From assembly GCF_000314995.1 (NCBI RefSeq), contig NZ_BAEO01000060.1:62001-126000 (forward strand): DNA of 64,000 nt. Direction: 5' to 3'. This document shows positions 44,171 through 53,700 of this stretch, piece by piece; position 1 is the stretch's first letter, and each line of letters starts with the position of its first letter. The stretch comes from Paraglaciecola arctica BSs20135 (GTDB lineage Bacteria; Pseudomonadota; Gammaproteobacteria; Enterobacterales; Alteromonadaceae). The notes beneath the pieces are model-generated. The model did no database searches. It worked only from the letters and a program-made list of their open reading frames with translations, and had not been told where the DNA came from. The position numbers and the translations under genes are program-made.

Positions 44171-44947
44171 ATGGCATTAACTCTGGGCTCAGATAAACCT
44201 AAATACTTGGTTTTATTTGTACTGGGTTTTGTGGGCATATTATCTTCTGTTTCACTTGTACCTCAGCTTATCTCGTTGTCGCCAGAGCCGCTGCCTATAT
44301 CAATATTCTGGGTACAAGTAATATCCGTTATTCAAAGCAGTGTGTTGTTAATGTTGATGGTGGTGTTGGGCGGCGTTTTTGCAAAACGAGTGAATTTAAC
44401 GACTCCAGTTATTGATAGATTATGTGGCGTATCGACACATCTGCCAAAGTTCACTGATATTCTGGTACCCGCTATATTCGGAGGTGTTTTTGGTGGGTTT
44501 TGTTTACTTGGTTTTTTCTATCTTATGGCAGGTTTTCTACCAATAGATTTTTTGCAAGCAAGCGAACGTTTTATTCCTCCATGGCATACTAAGTTGCTTT
44601 ACGGTGGCATCACTGAAGAGATATTAGTGCGTTGGGGGCTAATGTCATTTTTTACTTGGGGCTGTTATAAAGTCTGCCAAACACATGGCAGTAAGATAAA
44701 CGAATACAATTATGTGTTTGGTATCTTGTTATCAGCATTGTTGTTTGGTGTGGGGCATCTGCCTGTTGCACAGTTGTTGACCGATGAGCCTAGTGTTTAT
44801 CTTTACCTGTACATCATAGTGGGCAATGCCATTTTTGGTTGTATTGCAGGCTGGCTATTTTACAAGCGCGGGCTTGAATGCGCTATATTGGCGCATATGG
44901 TTGCCCATATAACTGTGATAAGTTTTGGGGGATTTGGGGTTCAGTAA
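44171..44947 (+). CDS. CPBP-family intramembrane metalloprotease
   Basis: A 258-residue membrane protein with about seven hydrophobic segments. Motif 1 is GGITEEILVRWG (Glu149, Glu150, Arg154). Motif 2 is FGVGHLP with His196. Motif 3 is GNAIFG and AHMVAHI. GGGAG precedes the ATG. It is the Rce1/CPBP type of intramembrane protease. As the last gene of the sigma operon it could process a membrane protein of the stress response or cleave the anti-sigma factor; this is inference. Confidence 0.85.
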   Translation: MALTLGSDKPKYLVLFVLGFVGILSSVSLVPQLISLSPEPLPISIFWVQVISVIQSSVLLMLMVVLGGVFAKRVNLTTPVIDRLCGVSTHLPKFTDILVPAIFGGVFGGFCLLGFFYLMAGFLPIDFLQASERFIPPWHTKLLYGGITEEILVRWGLMSFFTWGCYKVCQTHGSKINEYNYVFGILLSALLFGVGHLPVAQLLTDEPSVYLYLYIIVGNAIFGCIAGWLFYKRGLECAILAHMVAHITVISFGGFGVQ

Positions 44948-45232
44948 CATGGTTGGATTTTTAAGGCCTGTCATTACTATTTTTCAAAGGTATTTAACCA
45001 ATAAACTTGATTTCCAATCCATAACTGCTACCCCTATGACAAGCTCAGCGATAATAAATTTGTTGTATTTTTACTAATGTAGCGAAGAAGAATATGGGGA
45101 TGTTGGATAAGTTAGATTAAGTTAAGCCATCCTTTTTATACTGGTATTAGATTTAGCAAAAAGTATTGACTCAGCATAGTCCTGTAGTATGTTTACGGAT
45201 AATAAACACGCCTAAAAAAAGCTATTCGTAAT

Positions 45233-46435
45233 TTGAACGTTCGATTTTTAACTATTACCTCCAGTGCTCTACTTTTTTTGCTGTGTTTCAGCCCTATTAC
45301 ATATGCCGGAAATGAAGATAACTTACAATTTTCTGGTTTTGCTCGTTTGCTAATGGGCTATGTGGACGATAAAAATGTCGAATATGTTGGGTATGGAAAT
45401 AATGTTAGTTTTGACCAACAATCGCTGCTAGGTTTTCAAGCTGACTATAAATTGAGTGAGGAAATTTCCGTTACAGGTCAGCTGGTTGCATATACAGAAG
45501 AGCAACGTAATTCAGGACTTGAATGGTTATACCTCACTTATACACCCAATAATGCCCTGCAAGTTAAATTAGGTAGATTACGTATTCCGTTTTTTAATTA
45601 TAGCGACAGTCTTGATATTGGTTTTGCTTATCCTTGGTTGACTCTACCGCAGCAGTTTTATGACACCGCTTTCTTTTCTAGTTTCGACGGTGTGTTAGCT
45701 AATTACCAATTTTCAGTTAATGATTGGTTGATCCACTACGAAGGTTATTGGGGGCGGTTTGACGACAAAATATATTTGGCTAGTCAAGAGATAGACACTA
45801 AGGTAAACGACCTTTTTGGGGTTAATGCTAGTGTAGGGTATAAAAATCTCACTTTTCGCGCCTCCTATAATCATGGCGATGCTAAGGTTGCACAAGAAGA
45901 GGCAAACCAGTTTAGTCAGCTATTACGTCAGCTGGGGTTTACAGATAATGCTGATTGGCTTAACGCTAACGGACTTATCCAGTTTTATCAATTAAGCGTT
46001 AATTATGAAAATTTGGATTATTTTGTGCGTAGTGAAGTCGCCAAAATGGTTGGTGAAAGTGGTTTAGTCGCAGACATTGATAGTTATTATATTTCGGCTG
46101 GGTATAACTTTTATCCATATACTGTATATCTCTCCTATGGTAAAAAAAATCTCCATTTTGATCACCTCGCCAATCAAATTCCATTTGGTTTGTCACCCGA
46201 ACTAGATACTCTTGCCGCTACTTATCTTGGGGTATTAGCGGCCTTTCCTGACGACTCTTCAGTAGGTAAAAAACTAGGTATACGTTGGGATTGGCATTAT
46301 AACTTAGCGCTCAAAGCCGAAATGACACTGGTGGAAGCTTATGACGATATCAGTAATGATTATGCAGTTAAAAACCTAGGAGGTTTTGATGGCCGAGCCA
46401 TCTTGTATCAGCTTGGCTTAGAGTGGGTATTTTAA
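45233..46435 (+). CDS. outer-membrane beta-barrel (porin-like) protein A
   Basis: A 400-residue protein with a TTG start and signal peptide (SALLFLLCFSPITYA|GNE). The mature part starts LQFSGFARLLMGYVDDKN and alternates short amphipathic strands such as LEWLYLTYTPNNALQVKLGRLRIPFFNYS, ending with a terminal Phe (LYQLGLEWVF), as barrels do. It is a paralogue of the protein at 47025. Its TAA overlaps the ATG of the next gene by one base. The transported solute is not known. Confidence 0.8.
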   Translation: MNVRFLTITSSALLFLLCFSPITYAGNEDNLQFSGFARLLMGYVDDKNVEYVGYGNNVSFDQQSLLGFQADYKLSEEISVTGQLVAYTEEQRNSGLEWLYLTYTPNNALQVKLGRLRIPFFNYSDSLDIGFAYPWLTLPQQFYDTAFFSSFDGVLANYQFSVNDWLIHYEGYWGRFDDKIYLASQEIDTKVNDLFGVNASVGYKNLTFRASYNHGDAKVAQEEANQFSQLLRQLGFTDNADWLNANGLIQFYQLSVNYENLDYFVRSEVAKMVGESGLVADIDSYYISAGYNFYPYTVYLSYGKKNLHFDHLANQIPFGLSPELDTLAATYLGVLAAFPDDSSVGKKLGIRWDWHYNLALKAEMTLVEAYDDISNDYAVKNLGGFDGRAILYQLGLEWVF

Positions 46436-46863
46436 TGAAAAGTCATACTACATTTATGTTTCTATGTTTTTATTTTGTTATGTCTGGCGTTTTTGCAAAT
46501 GAGGAAAATAATGCAATTGTGGTGGTGGCGAATACACAAGATAGATCAATTCAACTCACTCGTCAGCAAGTGCGAAATTTGTTTATGGGTGGAACAGTAC
46601 CTTTTGATTTACAAGCTATTGCACTGCCACCCGACAACCAAACCCGAGTGCTATTTAATACAAAAGTAGTAGGTTTAACAGAATCTCGTATTCAGTCGTA
46701 TTGGGCGCAGATGCGTTTTACCGGACGAAAACAAGCTCCTAAAGAAGCTGATAGTGAAAGTATGGTGTTGAAATACCTTGAAAAACATGAAGGTTCAGTA
46801 GGGTATTTACCAGCAAGTATTTCCATTCCTGATGGATTAACTGTCATTTATTCCATTCGCTAA
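46435..46863 (+). CDS. small periplasmic phosphate-binding-like protein
   Basis: About 142 residues from ATG 46435, which overlaps the stop of the barrel gene (TAATG). Signal peptide MFLCFYFVMSGVFA|NE. The mature domain (IVVVANTQDRSIQLTRQQVRNLFMGG...LPPDNQTRVLFNTKVVGLTESRIQSYWAQMRFTGRKQAPKE...YLEKHEGSVGYLPAS) is the short PstS-like/PBP-like module often paired with outer-membrane barrels in Alteromonadales and Vibrio. It probably works with the neighbouring barrel. Confidence 0.75.
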   Translation: MKSHTTFMFLCFYFVMSGVFANEENNAIVVVANTQDRSIQLTRQQVRNLFMGGTVPFDLQAIALPPDNQTRVLFNTKVVGLTESRIQSYWAQMRFTGRKQAPKEADSESMVLKYLEKHEGSVGYLPASISIPDGLTVIYSIR

Positions 46864-47024
46864 TCGAGTATGTATACCACTGTGCCTATTTTTATATTTA
46901 TACAAGCAACGTTAACTAGTAAAACCAACAGAGATTGGTTTTTACTTTTTAGTGCAAGGCTGTTGAAACTAACCTTAGTTATAACATTATGTTCAACCTC
47001 GCAAAATACGGCGTTATTAAAGTC

Positions 47025-48224
47025 ATGATACATCGCATTCTTTATTTCATTTTTATGATTAGTTTGGCTCAGCTCAGCTGGATAGCGACACTACGAGCAG
47101 AAACTATCGATAAATTGCAATTTTCTGGTTTTGCCCGAGTAGTTATGGGTTACTTAGATGATAAAAATGCCGAATACCTTGGTTACGACAATTCAGTTAG
47201 TTTCGATCAAGAAAGCCTGATTGGTGTGCAAGTTGATTATCAGCTTCTAGACGAGCTAGCATTTACCGGCCAGCTAATTGGGCATACCGGCAAAGAACGA
47301 GACTCTGGTGTTGAATGGTTATATTTGACCTACGCCCCCACCAATAAACTAAAACTTAAACTTGGGAGACAACGAACGCCTTTTTTAAATTATAGTGATG
47401 TGATTGATGTAGGTTATGCCTACCCTTGGGCAACATTGCCACAACAAATTTACCCTAGACACTTCTTTTCAACATTTGATGGTTTGATGGCAAACTATGA
47501 AATTACCGGCAAAGAGTTTGTTATGAATATCGAAGGTTATTGGGGATATTTTGAAGATAAAATTGTTGTGTCCGAGCGCGTTATGAACGCTAAAACTAAT
47601 GATTTTAGTGGTGTGATCAGTGTTGTTAACTATAAAAACTGGACTTTTAGAGGTTCATATCACCGAGGTAAAACGAGTATAGAGCTAGATGAGTTAACCG
47701 AATTTAGTGGGCTATTAGGACAACTTGGTTTTATTCAAAGTGCTGAATCTTTAGCAACGGCTGGTTTAACCGAGGTTTTTCAATTGAGTGCAAATTATGA
47801 GAACCTCAATTATTTTATTCGTACAGAGCTCAATCGTATTCAAGCCGATTTTGTTTTAGTGCCTGATACTGACGGTTATTCCATTTCTACTGGTTATAAT
47901 TATTTTCCGTTTTCTACCTATATTGTTTATTCAAAAAACAAAACTCAATATGAGCAACCAGCTAGCGATATACCTGTGGGGTTGAGTCCGCAATTAGATG
48001 TAATCGCGTTTAGTTATCAAGAAATATTTAATCAGTTACCCGTAGATAGTTCAGAAGCTTTTACCATTGGCACTCGATGGGATTTGAAAGCGGGGTTAGC
48101 TCTAAAGGGAGAAGTAAGCTGGATTAACGGTGAAGAAACTGACAGAGCTTACTTTTCAATTAATGACCCAAGTTTCGATAGAAAAGCCACACTTTATTTA
48201 CTAGCCCTAGAGTGGGTGTTTTAA
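47025..48224 (+). CDS. outer-membrane beta-barrel (porin-like) protein B
   Basis: About 399 residues from ATG 47025 (MIHRILYFIFMISLAQLSWIATLRA|ET); an upstream in-frame ATG at 46989 is also possible, and neither has a good ribosome site. It matches barrel A along its full length: LQFSGFARVVMGYLDDKNAEYLGYDN, VEWLYLTYAPTNKLKLKLGRQRTPFLNYSD, YPWATLPQQIYP and the end LYLLALEWVF. The two genes are a tandem duplication with the periplasmic gene between them. Confidence 0.78.
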   Translation: MIHRILYFIFMISLAQLSWIATLRAETIDKLQFSGFARVVMGYLDDKNAEYLGYDNSVSFDQESLIGVQVDYQLLDELAFTGQLIGHTGKERDSGVEWLYLTYAPTNKLKLKLGRQRTPFLNYSDVIDVGYAYPWATLPQQIYPRHFFSTFDGLMANYEITGKEFVMNIEGYWGYFEDKIVVSERVMNAKTNDFSGVISVVNYKNWTFRGSYHRGKTSIELDELTEFSGLLGQLGFIQSAESLATAGLTEVFQLSANYENLNYFIRTELNRIQADFVLVPDTDGYSISTGYNYFPFSTYIVYSKNKTQYEQPASDIPVGLSPQLDVIAFSYQEIFNQLPVDSSEAFTIGTRWDLKAGLALKGEVSWINGEETDRAYFSINDPSFDRKATLYLLALEWVF

Positions 48225-48311
48225 TATAAAAGTATCAAATTATTAGAACTTGGTATTCAGTCAGTTTTTAGTTCGTTGTTTATCCTTTTCACTAATTTAG
48301 ACACCCCTGGT

Positions 48312-49517
48312 CTAACCCTTCTTACCATCAGGTCTTGCACTGGTGAGAATCGGCGCATAAACAACAACATATATGCTAAAGGCTATTGCCCACAACACCG
48401 CAGATAACACATTTAGGTTGAAGCTAAAATAAGTCTGAATATGAGGAGCGGTAAGTCGAATACTGCCGGCTATAACTATCAAGGCAAAGGCATATTTCAT
48501 TATCCAATGTGGTGTCAGTGGCCTGCCTGAGTGACCGAGTGAAATACGCGCTATCATGGCTAATATCAGAGAACTCATTGCCCCTGCGGTTAAACCGTGT
48601 AACGCATTTGATGTGGATATGTTCACAGCAGCATAGTGTAAAGCGAACAATAAAAAACTGATTGGGATAAACCAATAGGCTAGATGTAATGACCACACTA
48701 ATGGTGTTTTAAAGGTTACCTGAGGTCGCCAGCGTATAGCTCGAATGCTGTGGGCTATCGAACAAAGTATAAATAGTAAAACCATTAATTTGCTCGATAT
48801 CATCTGCTGTAATCCGCAGAAATGGATCAGTAATATTATCGCAGTTAAACCAATTGTAGACTTTTCCAACCAAGGCAGATTATCTACTTTTTTTGTTTTA
48901 GTGCCATTTGCAGTGAACATGGGGAACACTCGACCAGCCACAACAGTCATTATCAAGGTGATAATCATAACCGTGCTGTAAATACCTTGAGTATAAAAAT
49001 GTATCTCGCCAGTGATAACGGATAAATGTGTGAACAAGTTGGCCGTTGCCAGCAAAAGCAGTATCGGTACAAAAATAAGGTTTCGGTATTGCTTAACTTT
49101 TAACACTAGCTTTGCCATAAAAAACGCCGCTAGCAGTAAAAAACTTATGTCAAAAACAGCGGTGATCCACTGCAGCGTAAATATGTCGATTAACATAAAT
49201 ATACGAGCTAATAACCACAGAGTAAAAAGCACTATTAGCGGCTTTCCATGTGTGGCTCTTAGTCCTGTCCAGCTTTGTACTGCGGTAAGCAAGAAGCCGA
49301 CAATAATAGCGGCAACAAACCCGAACAACATTTCGTGGGCATGCCAAAAAGTAACTCCACCGTAAGGCATAAAATAAAGTTCACCAGCCTGTACCAATGC
49401 CCAAGCACCGATTGACAGTATTGAAAATATACAAGCAAATAAGAAAAAGGGCCGAAACGCCTGTCGCCACAGAGGTGTTATTTTTAGTTCTTGATGTGGT
49501 TCTGAAATATTAATCAT
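48312..49517 (-). CDS. nnrS: NnrS family heme-copper membrane protein
   Basis: A 401-residue protein with about 12 hydrophobic segments. It starts PLWRQAFRPFFLFACIFSILSIGAW, and YGGVTFWHAHEMLFGFVAAIIVGFLLTAV, VVAGRVFPMFTANG and LHGLTAGAMSSLILAMIARISLGHSGR are the family hallmarks, with conserved His residues. NnrS protects against nitric oxide and nitrosative stress. It lies 16 bases after a 73-residue membrane protein gene and divergent from an NsrR-type regulator. Confidence 0.92.
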   Translation of the reverse strand: MINISEPHQELKITPLWRQAFRPFFLFACIFSILSIGAWALVQAGELYFMPYGGVTFWHAHEMLFGFVAAIIVGFLLTAVQSWTGLRATHGKPLIVLFTLWLLARIFMLIDIFTLQWITAVFDISFLLLAAFFMAKLVLKVKQYRNLIFVPILLLLATANLFTHLSVITGEIHFYTQGIYSTVMIITLIMTVVAGRVFPMFTANGTKTKKVDNLPWLEKSTIGLTAIILLIHFCGLQQMISSKLMVLLFILCSIAHSIRAIRWRPQVTFKTPLVWSLHLAYWFIPISFLLFALHYAAVNISTSNALHGLTAGAMSSLILAMIARISLGHSGRPLTPHWIMKYAFALIVIAGSIRLTAPHIQTYFSFNLNVLSAVLWAIAFSIYVVVYAPILTSARPDGKKG

Positions 49518-49533
49518 TATTCATTCCCAATAT

Positions 49534-49755
49534 TTAACGAATGGCTAGGCCGAGTTGTTGCTGAGCGACTAAGCGCACCACATAAGACAACTTAAAAAGC
49601 CCAGCAAGGAGAATTTGCACAACGTGTAACATTGTAAGGCCAATCAGAGGGAAGTGGCTATCAAATCCGTATGCGAGAACAGCACAGATAACAAATATCA
49701 CCAATGTTGTCAGCATAGAGGCGTTTGCTAATTTAAGTAATAAAGTATTATTCAT
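49534..49755 (-). CDS. small membrane protein in the nnrS operon (73 aa)
   Basis: Two or more hydrophobic segments: ASMLTTLVIFVICAVLAYGF and HVVQILLAGLFKLSYVVRLV. It precedes nnrS and shares its NsrR-controlled promoter. Similar small proteins occur next to nnrS in related bacteria. Function is unknown; a role with NnrS or NO respiration is inference. Confidence 0.75.
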   Translation of the reverse strand: MNNTLLLKLANASMLTTLVIFVICAVLAYGFDSHFPLIGLTMLHVVQILLAGLFKLSYVVRLVAQQQLGLAIR

Positions 49756-49782
49756 AACATGCCTTTAATAAGTATCTTTTGT

Positions 49783-49805
49783 AAGGTGCATATTAGATGT
49801 ATTAT
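49783..49805. promoter_or_regulatory. NsrR operator
   Basis: AAGGTGCATAT-T-AGATGTATTAT is an 11-1-11 dyad that closely follows the known NsrR consensus (AAGATGCAT/ATGCATCTT halves). It lies between the nnrS operon and the Rrf2-family gene, 28 bases from the former's start. Confidence 0.75.
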
Positions 49806-49863
49806 ATATGGGTGTCAAACAGGCTTTTAATTTAAATCAATCATTGGATCACTAAGACTATTT

Positions 49864-50301
49864 ATGCAACTCACTCGCTACACAGATTACGGGCTTCGAA
49901 CCCTTATTTACCTTGCTTTATTACCTCAAGGAAGACGAGCGAGTATCGATGAAATAAGCACTACCTATGACATATCCAGAAATAATGTGAATAAAATTGT
50001 GCATCAACTCGGCAAGGCCGGGATCATCGAAACCAAAAGAGGCAAGGGCGGTGGTTTCTATTTAAAGAAAAAACCAGAAGAGTTAAATATTGGTGATTTA
50101 GTAGTACTGCTTGAAAACACTCTACAAGTGGTTGAATGTAAAACACCCCAGTGCCGAATATTACCTGCCTGCAAACTTAAAGGTATATTAGGCCAAGCGA
50201 CCCAAGCATTTTTAGACAGTTTAAAAGCTTACACTTTGGCCAATTTATTAGAAGATGAGGCTAACAATTTGATTCAAATCTTGAATATTCAATCAGATTA
50301 A
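49864..50301 (+). CDS. nsrR: NsrR-like Rrf2-family nitric-oxide regulator
   Basis: A 145-residue regulator. The HTH is MQLTRYTDYGLRTLIYLALLPQGRRASIDEISTTYDISRNNVNKIVHQLGKAGIIETKRGKGGGFYL. The iron-sulfur cluster ligands are the three Cys of VECKTPQCRILPACKLKGIL. NsrR loses DNA binding when NO attacks its cluster, which releases NO-defence genes such as the adjacent nnrS. Confidence 0.9.
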   Translation: MQLTRYTDYGLRTLIYLALLPQGRRASIDEISTTYDISRNNVNKIVHQLGKAGIIETKRGKGGGFYLKKKPEELNIGDLVVLLENTLQVVECKTPQCRILPACKLKGILGQATQAFLDSLKAYTLANLLEDEANNLIQILNIQSD

Positions 50302-50757
50302 ATTGAGCTTGATTTGGCGTAATCTATTTATCAGCATATTAAAAACAATAGAATTTTTCACCACTGAGGACACAGAGAGCACAGAGGGAAAACAGGTGAA
50401 AAAGAGAGTTGTTATTGGGTTTAGGAGCTAGAGCGGAATGGATCTAATGTGCTAAAAGCGGTTATTGTTGCACCTTTAATTATAACTTCGGCTTCACGCC
50501 CATAGCGGACTAAACATATCCAAATGAATTGAGAGGTAAATAAAGTGATTTCCCCCCTTTGATTTAGACTCGCTTAATTTTAAACTGACCCTATTATTAC
50601 GATGTAGTGCCTATGCTCATGCACAATAATGATGGCGAACGCCCCCTCTCAAAGTTATTCTCGGTTTACTAGTCATTGCCTTTTCTATAACCTTTATCCC
50701 AATCAACAACATAAGCTGCTTTCATTGAGGCCAAATTTGGAACACCACAATAGATAA
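50302..50757. other. intergenic junction region before the accessory segment
   Basis: 456 bases without a gene. It contains the left copy of the direct repeat (50372-50415), and otherwise only short open frames. It marks the change from the core nsrR locus to the accessory nuclease/NTPase gene. Confidence 0.5.
50372..50415. repeat. left copy of the direct repeat bracketing the accessory segment
   Basis: ACAGAGAGCACAGAGG (50372-50387), then one G, then AAAACAGGTGAAAAAGAG and AGTTGTTAT to 50415. The same string, with an 11-base internal duplication, is found at 55488-55542 in the same orientation. The 5' part is related to the palindromic repeat at 37331-37420. Confidence 0.75.
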
Positions 50758-53700
50758 ATGGAATTTAGAGCAAAGCAGATAGCTCCACCGAAGAGCTGGG
50801 ATCGATTTGAAGATTTATGTCATTCTTTGTTTAAACAAGTCTGGGCAGATCCACTCGCTCAAAAAGAAGGCAGGCGAGGACAACCCCAGCATGGCGTGGA
50901 CATCGTAGGCTCACCACAGGCTGAAAGAAACTGTTATCACGCAGTGCAGTGCAAAGGTAAGGATGCCAATTACGGCAGTTCGGCAAACTGGGATGAGGTA
51001 CTCGCTGAAATTGGCAAGACTGAGCGTTTCTCTCCAAAACTAGACCATTGGATTTTCGCAACCACTGCGCCTGTCGACGGAAAATTGCAAGCTGCGGCCA
51101 GAAAACTATCCGTAAAGCGCTCTGAGGCCAACCAGTTTACGGTAAGCGTTTTAGGCTGGGAAGAAATCCAAGCTTTAATGGCGGAACATCCATCTGTTGT
51201 TGAAGAATTCTACCCCGAAGCGGCATTCAATCTACCTGCCATTCTTCAGGTACTCCAAGACATAGCTAACGCCCAAGACCATGTGTCAGAATACCAAACA
51301 ACTCTAAATACAACCCATTACACTGAATGTAGTAGCACAGTTTGGCATGACATATCCTTTCAAGGAGGCCGTGATCTAGGGCCCGCCCTAATGGGACGAC
51401 CTTTAGGCCCCTCAGACACCGCTGCCTGCCCACAACTAAGCGAAGTCAACGTAATCGTCAGTATGCTTCAATCAGCATATAGCTCTCGGCTATTCGGTAT
51501 CCCCGGTGCAGGTAAATCTATATGTGCTTATCAAGCCGCCTTGGGACTTTCGAAACAAGGTTTTTCAGTTAAGCGCTTGGTAAACCCAGAAACTCGGAAC
51601 ATCAGGCTTAACGGGAGCGATTCTTCAGAGAAAACCCTTTATTTGATTGATGACGCTCACTTGATGCCCCTTGAAACACTTGAACTCTTAGAGGATTCAA
51701 CGAACACAACCACATTGCTACTGTCTATTCACAATGCCATCGAGAGGCAAACCATTCCTAGAGGGGCTGTATTTCTCGACCATGAAAGGGCGGTAAAAAC
51801 AATCGCTGCAAGCTTACTCAGCCAAAGAGAAAAAACTCTTGAGGTAGTTAGTCGAGCCGATGATAATATCGGCGAGGGAATGATGGACACCAGCCTTGAG
51901 CATCGTATCAATGATGCCGAGGCTGCTGCAACAATGCCCTGGCAGTTTTGCTTCATACTTGGTGGTGGCTGGCGTCGAGCAAAGCAAGTGGTAGATGCTG
52001 CCAAATCCGCTGAAGCTGATTTCGTGCTGGCAGCAATTGCAGCTAGACAAATTGCCTCTCGTGACGAAATTGTAGATGACGATGAAATAATAAGCTTGTG
52101 CCAGCCACACGGGCTGAACCAACAAGTAATCAAAACAGCCATCAAGTGGTTAGCCAGCGAGCGCCTCATTCTCTCAGTACAGGATTGCCGTACACCACAT
52201 CAACGGTTTGCCGCTGTGACACTACATCAAATACTCATCAATAGAGGCAGCGAAAAGCGCGGGGAAATATTCAGACTTATAGAAACAATTCTCTGTGACT
52301 GCTCCTACCCACTGCACGGTATCCGCAACCTTCTGCATGAACTTCGGTTCGGTCATGGCGACTATCGTTGGAACCGGATGAAACCGCTCCAAACGACAAC
52401 GATACAACTAATTGCAGACCGTTGCTGGCGTAGCGTGACACACGAGGAGAGAAACGTCGGTTGCATTACACTTAATGAACTCGATGGCTTTGATGAAGAT
52501 TGGGCAAACAATTTAATCGAGCCCCATTCACAGCTTTTATCAAATTGGATCAGTGATCCCGGTACAGCAGGAAATGGACTGGGTTGGCTACTCAACAATC
52601 TCCGAAACACCAATAAGAATTTGCACAGCCAAGTTGTATCTCGATCATCTCCGGAAAAACTCGGCATTGCTTTTTCTACCATAACACCCGAAACAGCGTA
52701 TGGAATGTCCTCTCTATTAAGCTCTGTTGACAGTGACCGGCACCCGGATTGGCAAGCTCAACTAACCAGCGCTTTAGAAAAAGACAAGCTGCTATTGATA
52801 GCGACGCAATGGACAGATACGGAGCAGGCCTTTATTTTCGCTAAAACATGCCACACGGTGAGCTATTGTGATGAGACTCTGGCTCTTGATATGTTGGATA
52901 AGTACATTCCTATTGCCCAAGAAGTGCTTGTCAAAGACCCTATAAATGGCTTTCATGAGTTGGATGATATCGCTATGCACGTCCTGCGTATCTTTGACCC
53001 CTTAGGAATATACAACCGTAAGCTGAAAGCTGATGCTAGACGATGGAAAATTGGTCGTAGAATATGCACCAAACTTGACGCAGAACAACTCGCGATTAGA
53101 TTATCAGAAACACCAAAACGTGAGTTTCAACAAGCAGCTTTTTTCCTGAACTTCTTGTTCAAATGTGCACCGAGGAAGTTCAATGCTGTTGTTGGAAAAC
53201 TTAACTGGGAAAAAATATCAGTCACTATCGGCAAAGATTGGGAAAACCCTCCCCATGAAGTTGAAGTTTTACTGGGCACATTGCATGCTGAAAAAACCGA
53301 AAGGCCCGCAGTAACCAAATTTATCGAAGAGAACGCCAGCCAGATTTATAAATTCCCCCCTCGCTTTGTACTAATGGCATCAGAGGCCGCAATTCAGCAC
53401 GTGGTTAACGGCCGGGAAATTCGACTTGTTCAATATGATCATGTTGACTGGGATTTCGGCACCTATGTTATTGAGCTTTTTGCAGAAAAGAGACCTGATG
53501 TGCTTGATACAGTGATAAGCCCCTTTACGGGAGACATTGCAAAATCTCTTTCAAGACCAAATTCGAGCTGGTTTACAGATTCAGGAGCCTTCCTGGAATC
53601 ATTACGTAACCACTCCCCGGATACTTTACGTTCAATCCTAGCCAAAGTGGATACTGCAACAGCTTCAGAAGGTTGGAGTGATAGTCTTTCGAAAAAAGAC

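Noticed and set aside
51729-52169. 146-residue minus-strand open frame inside the nuclease/NTPase gene
   Set aside because: It is antisense to the NTPase domain, Ser/Ala-rich and without a promoter or ribosome site; a shadow of the real gene.
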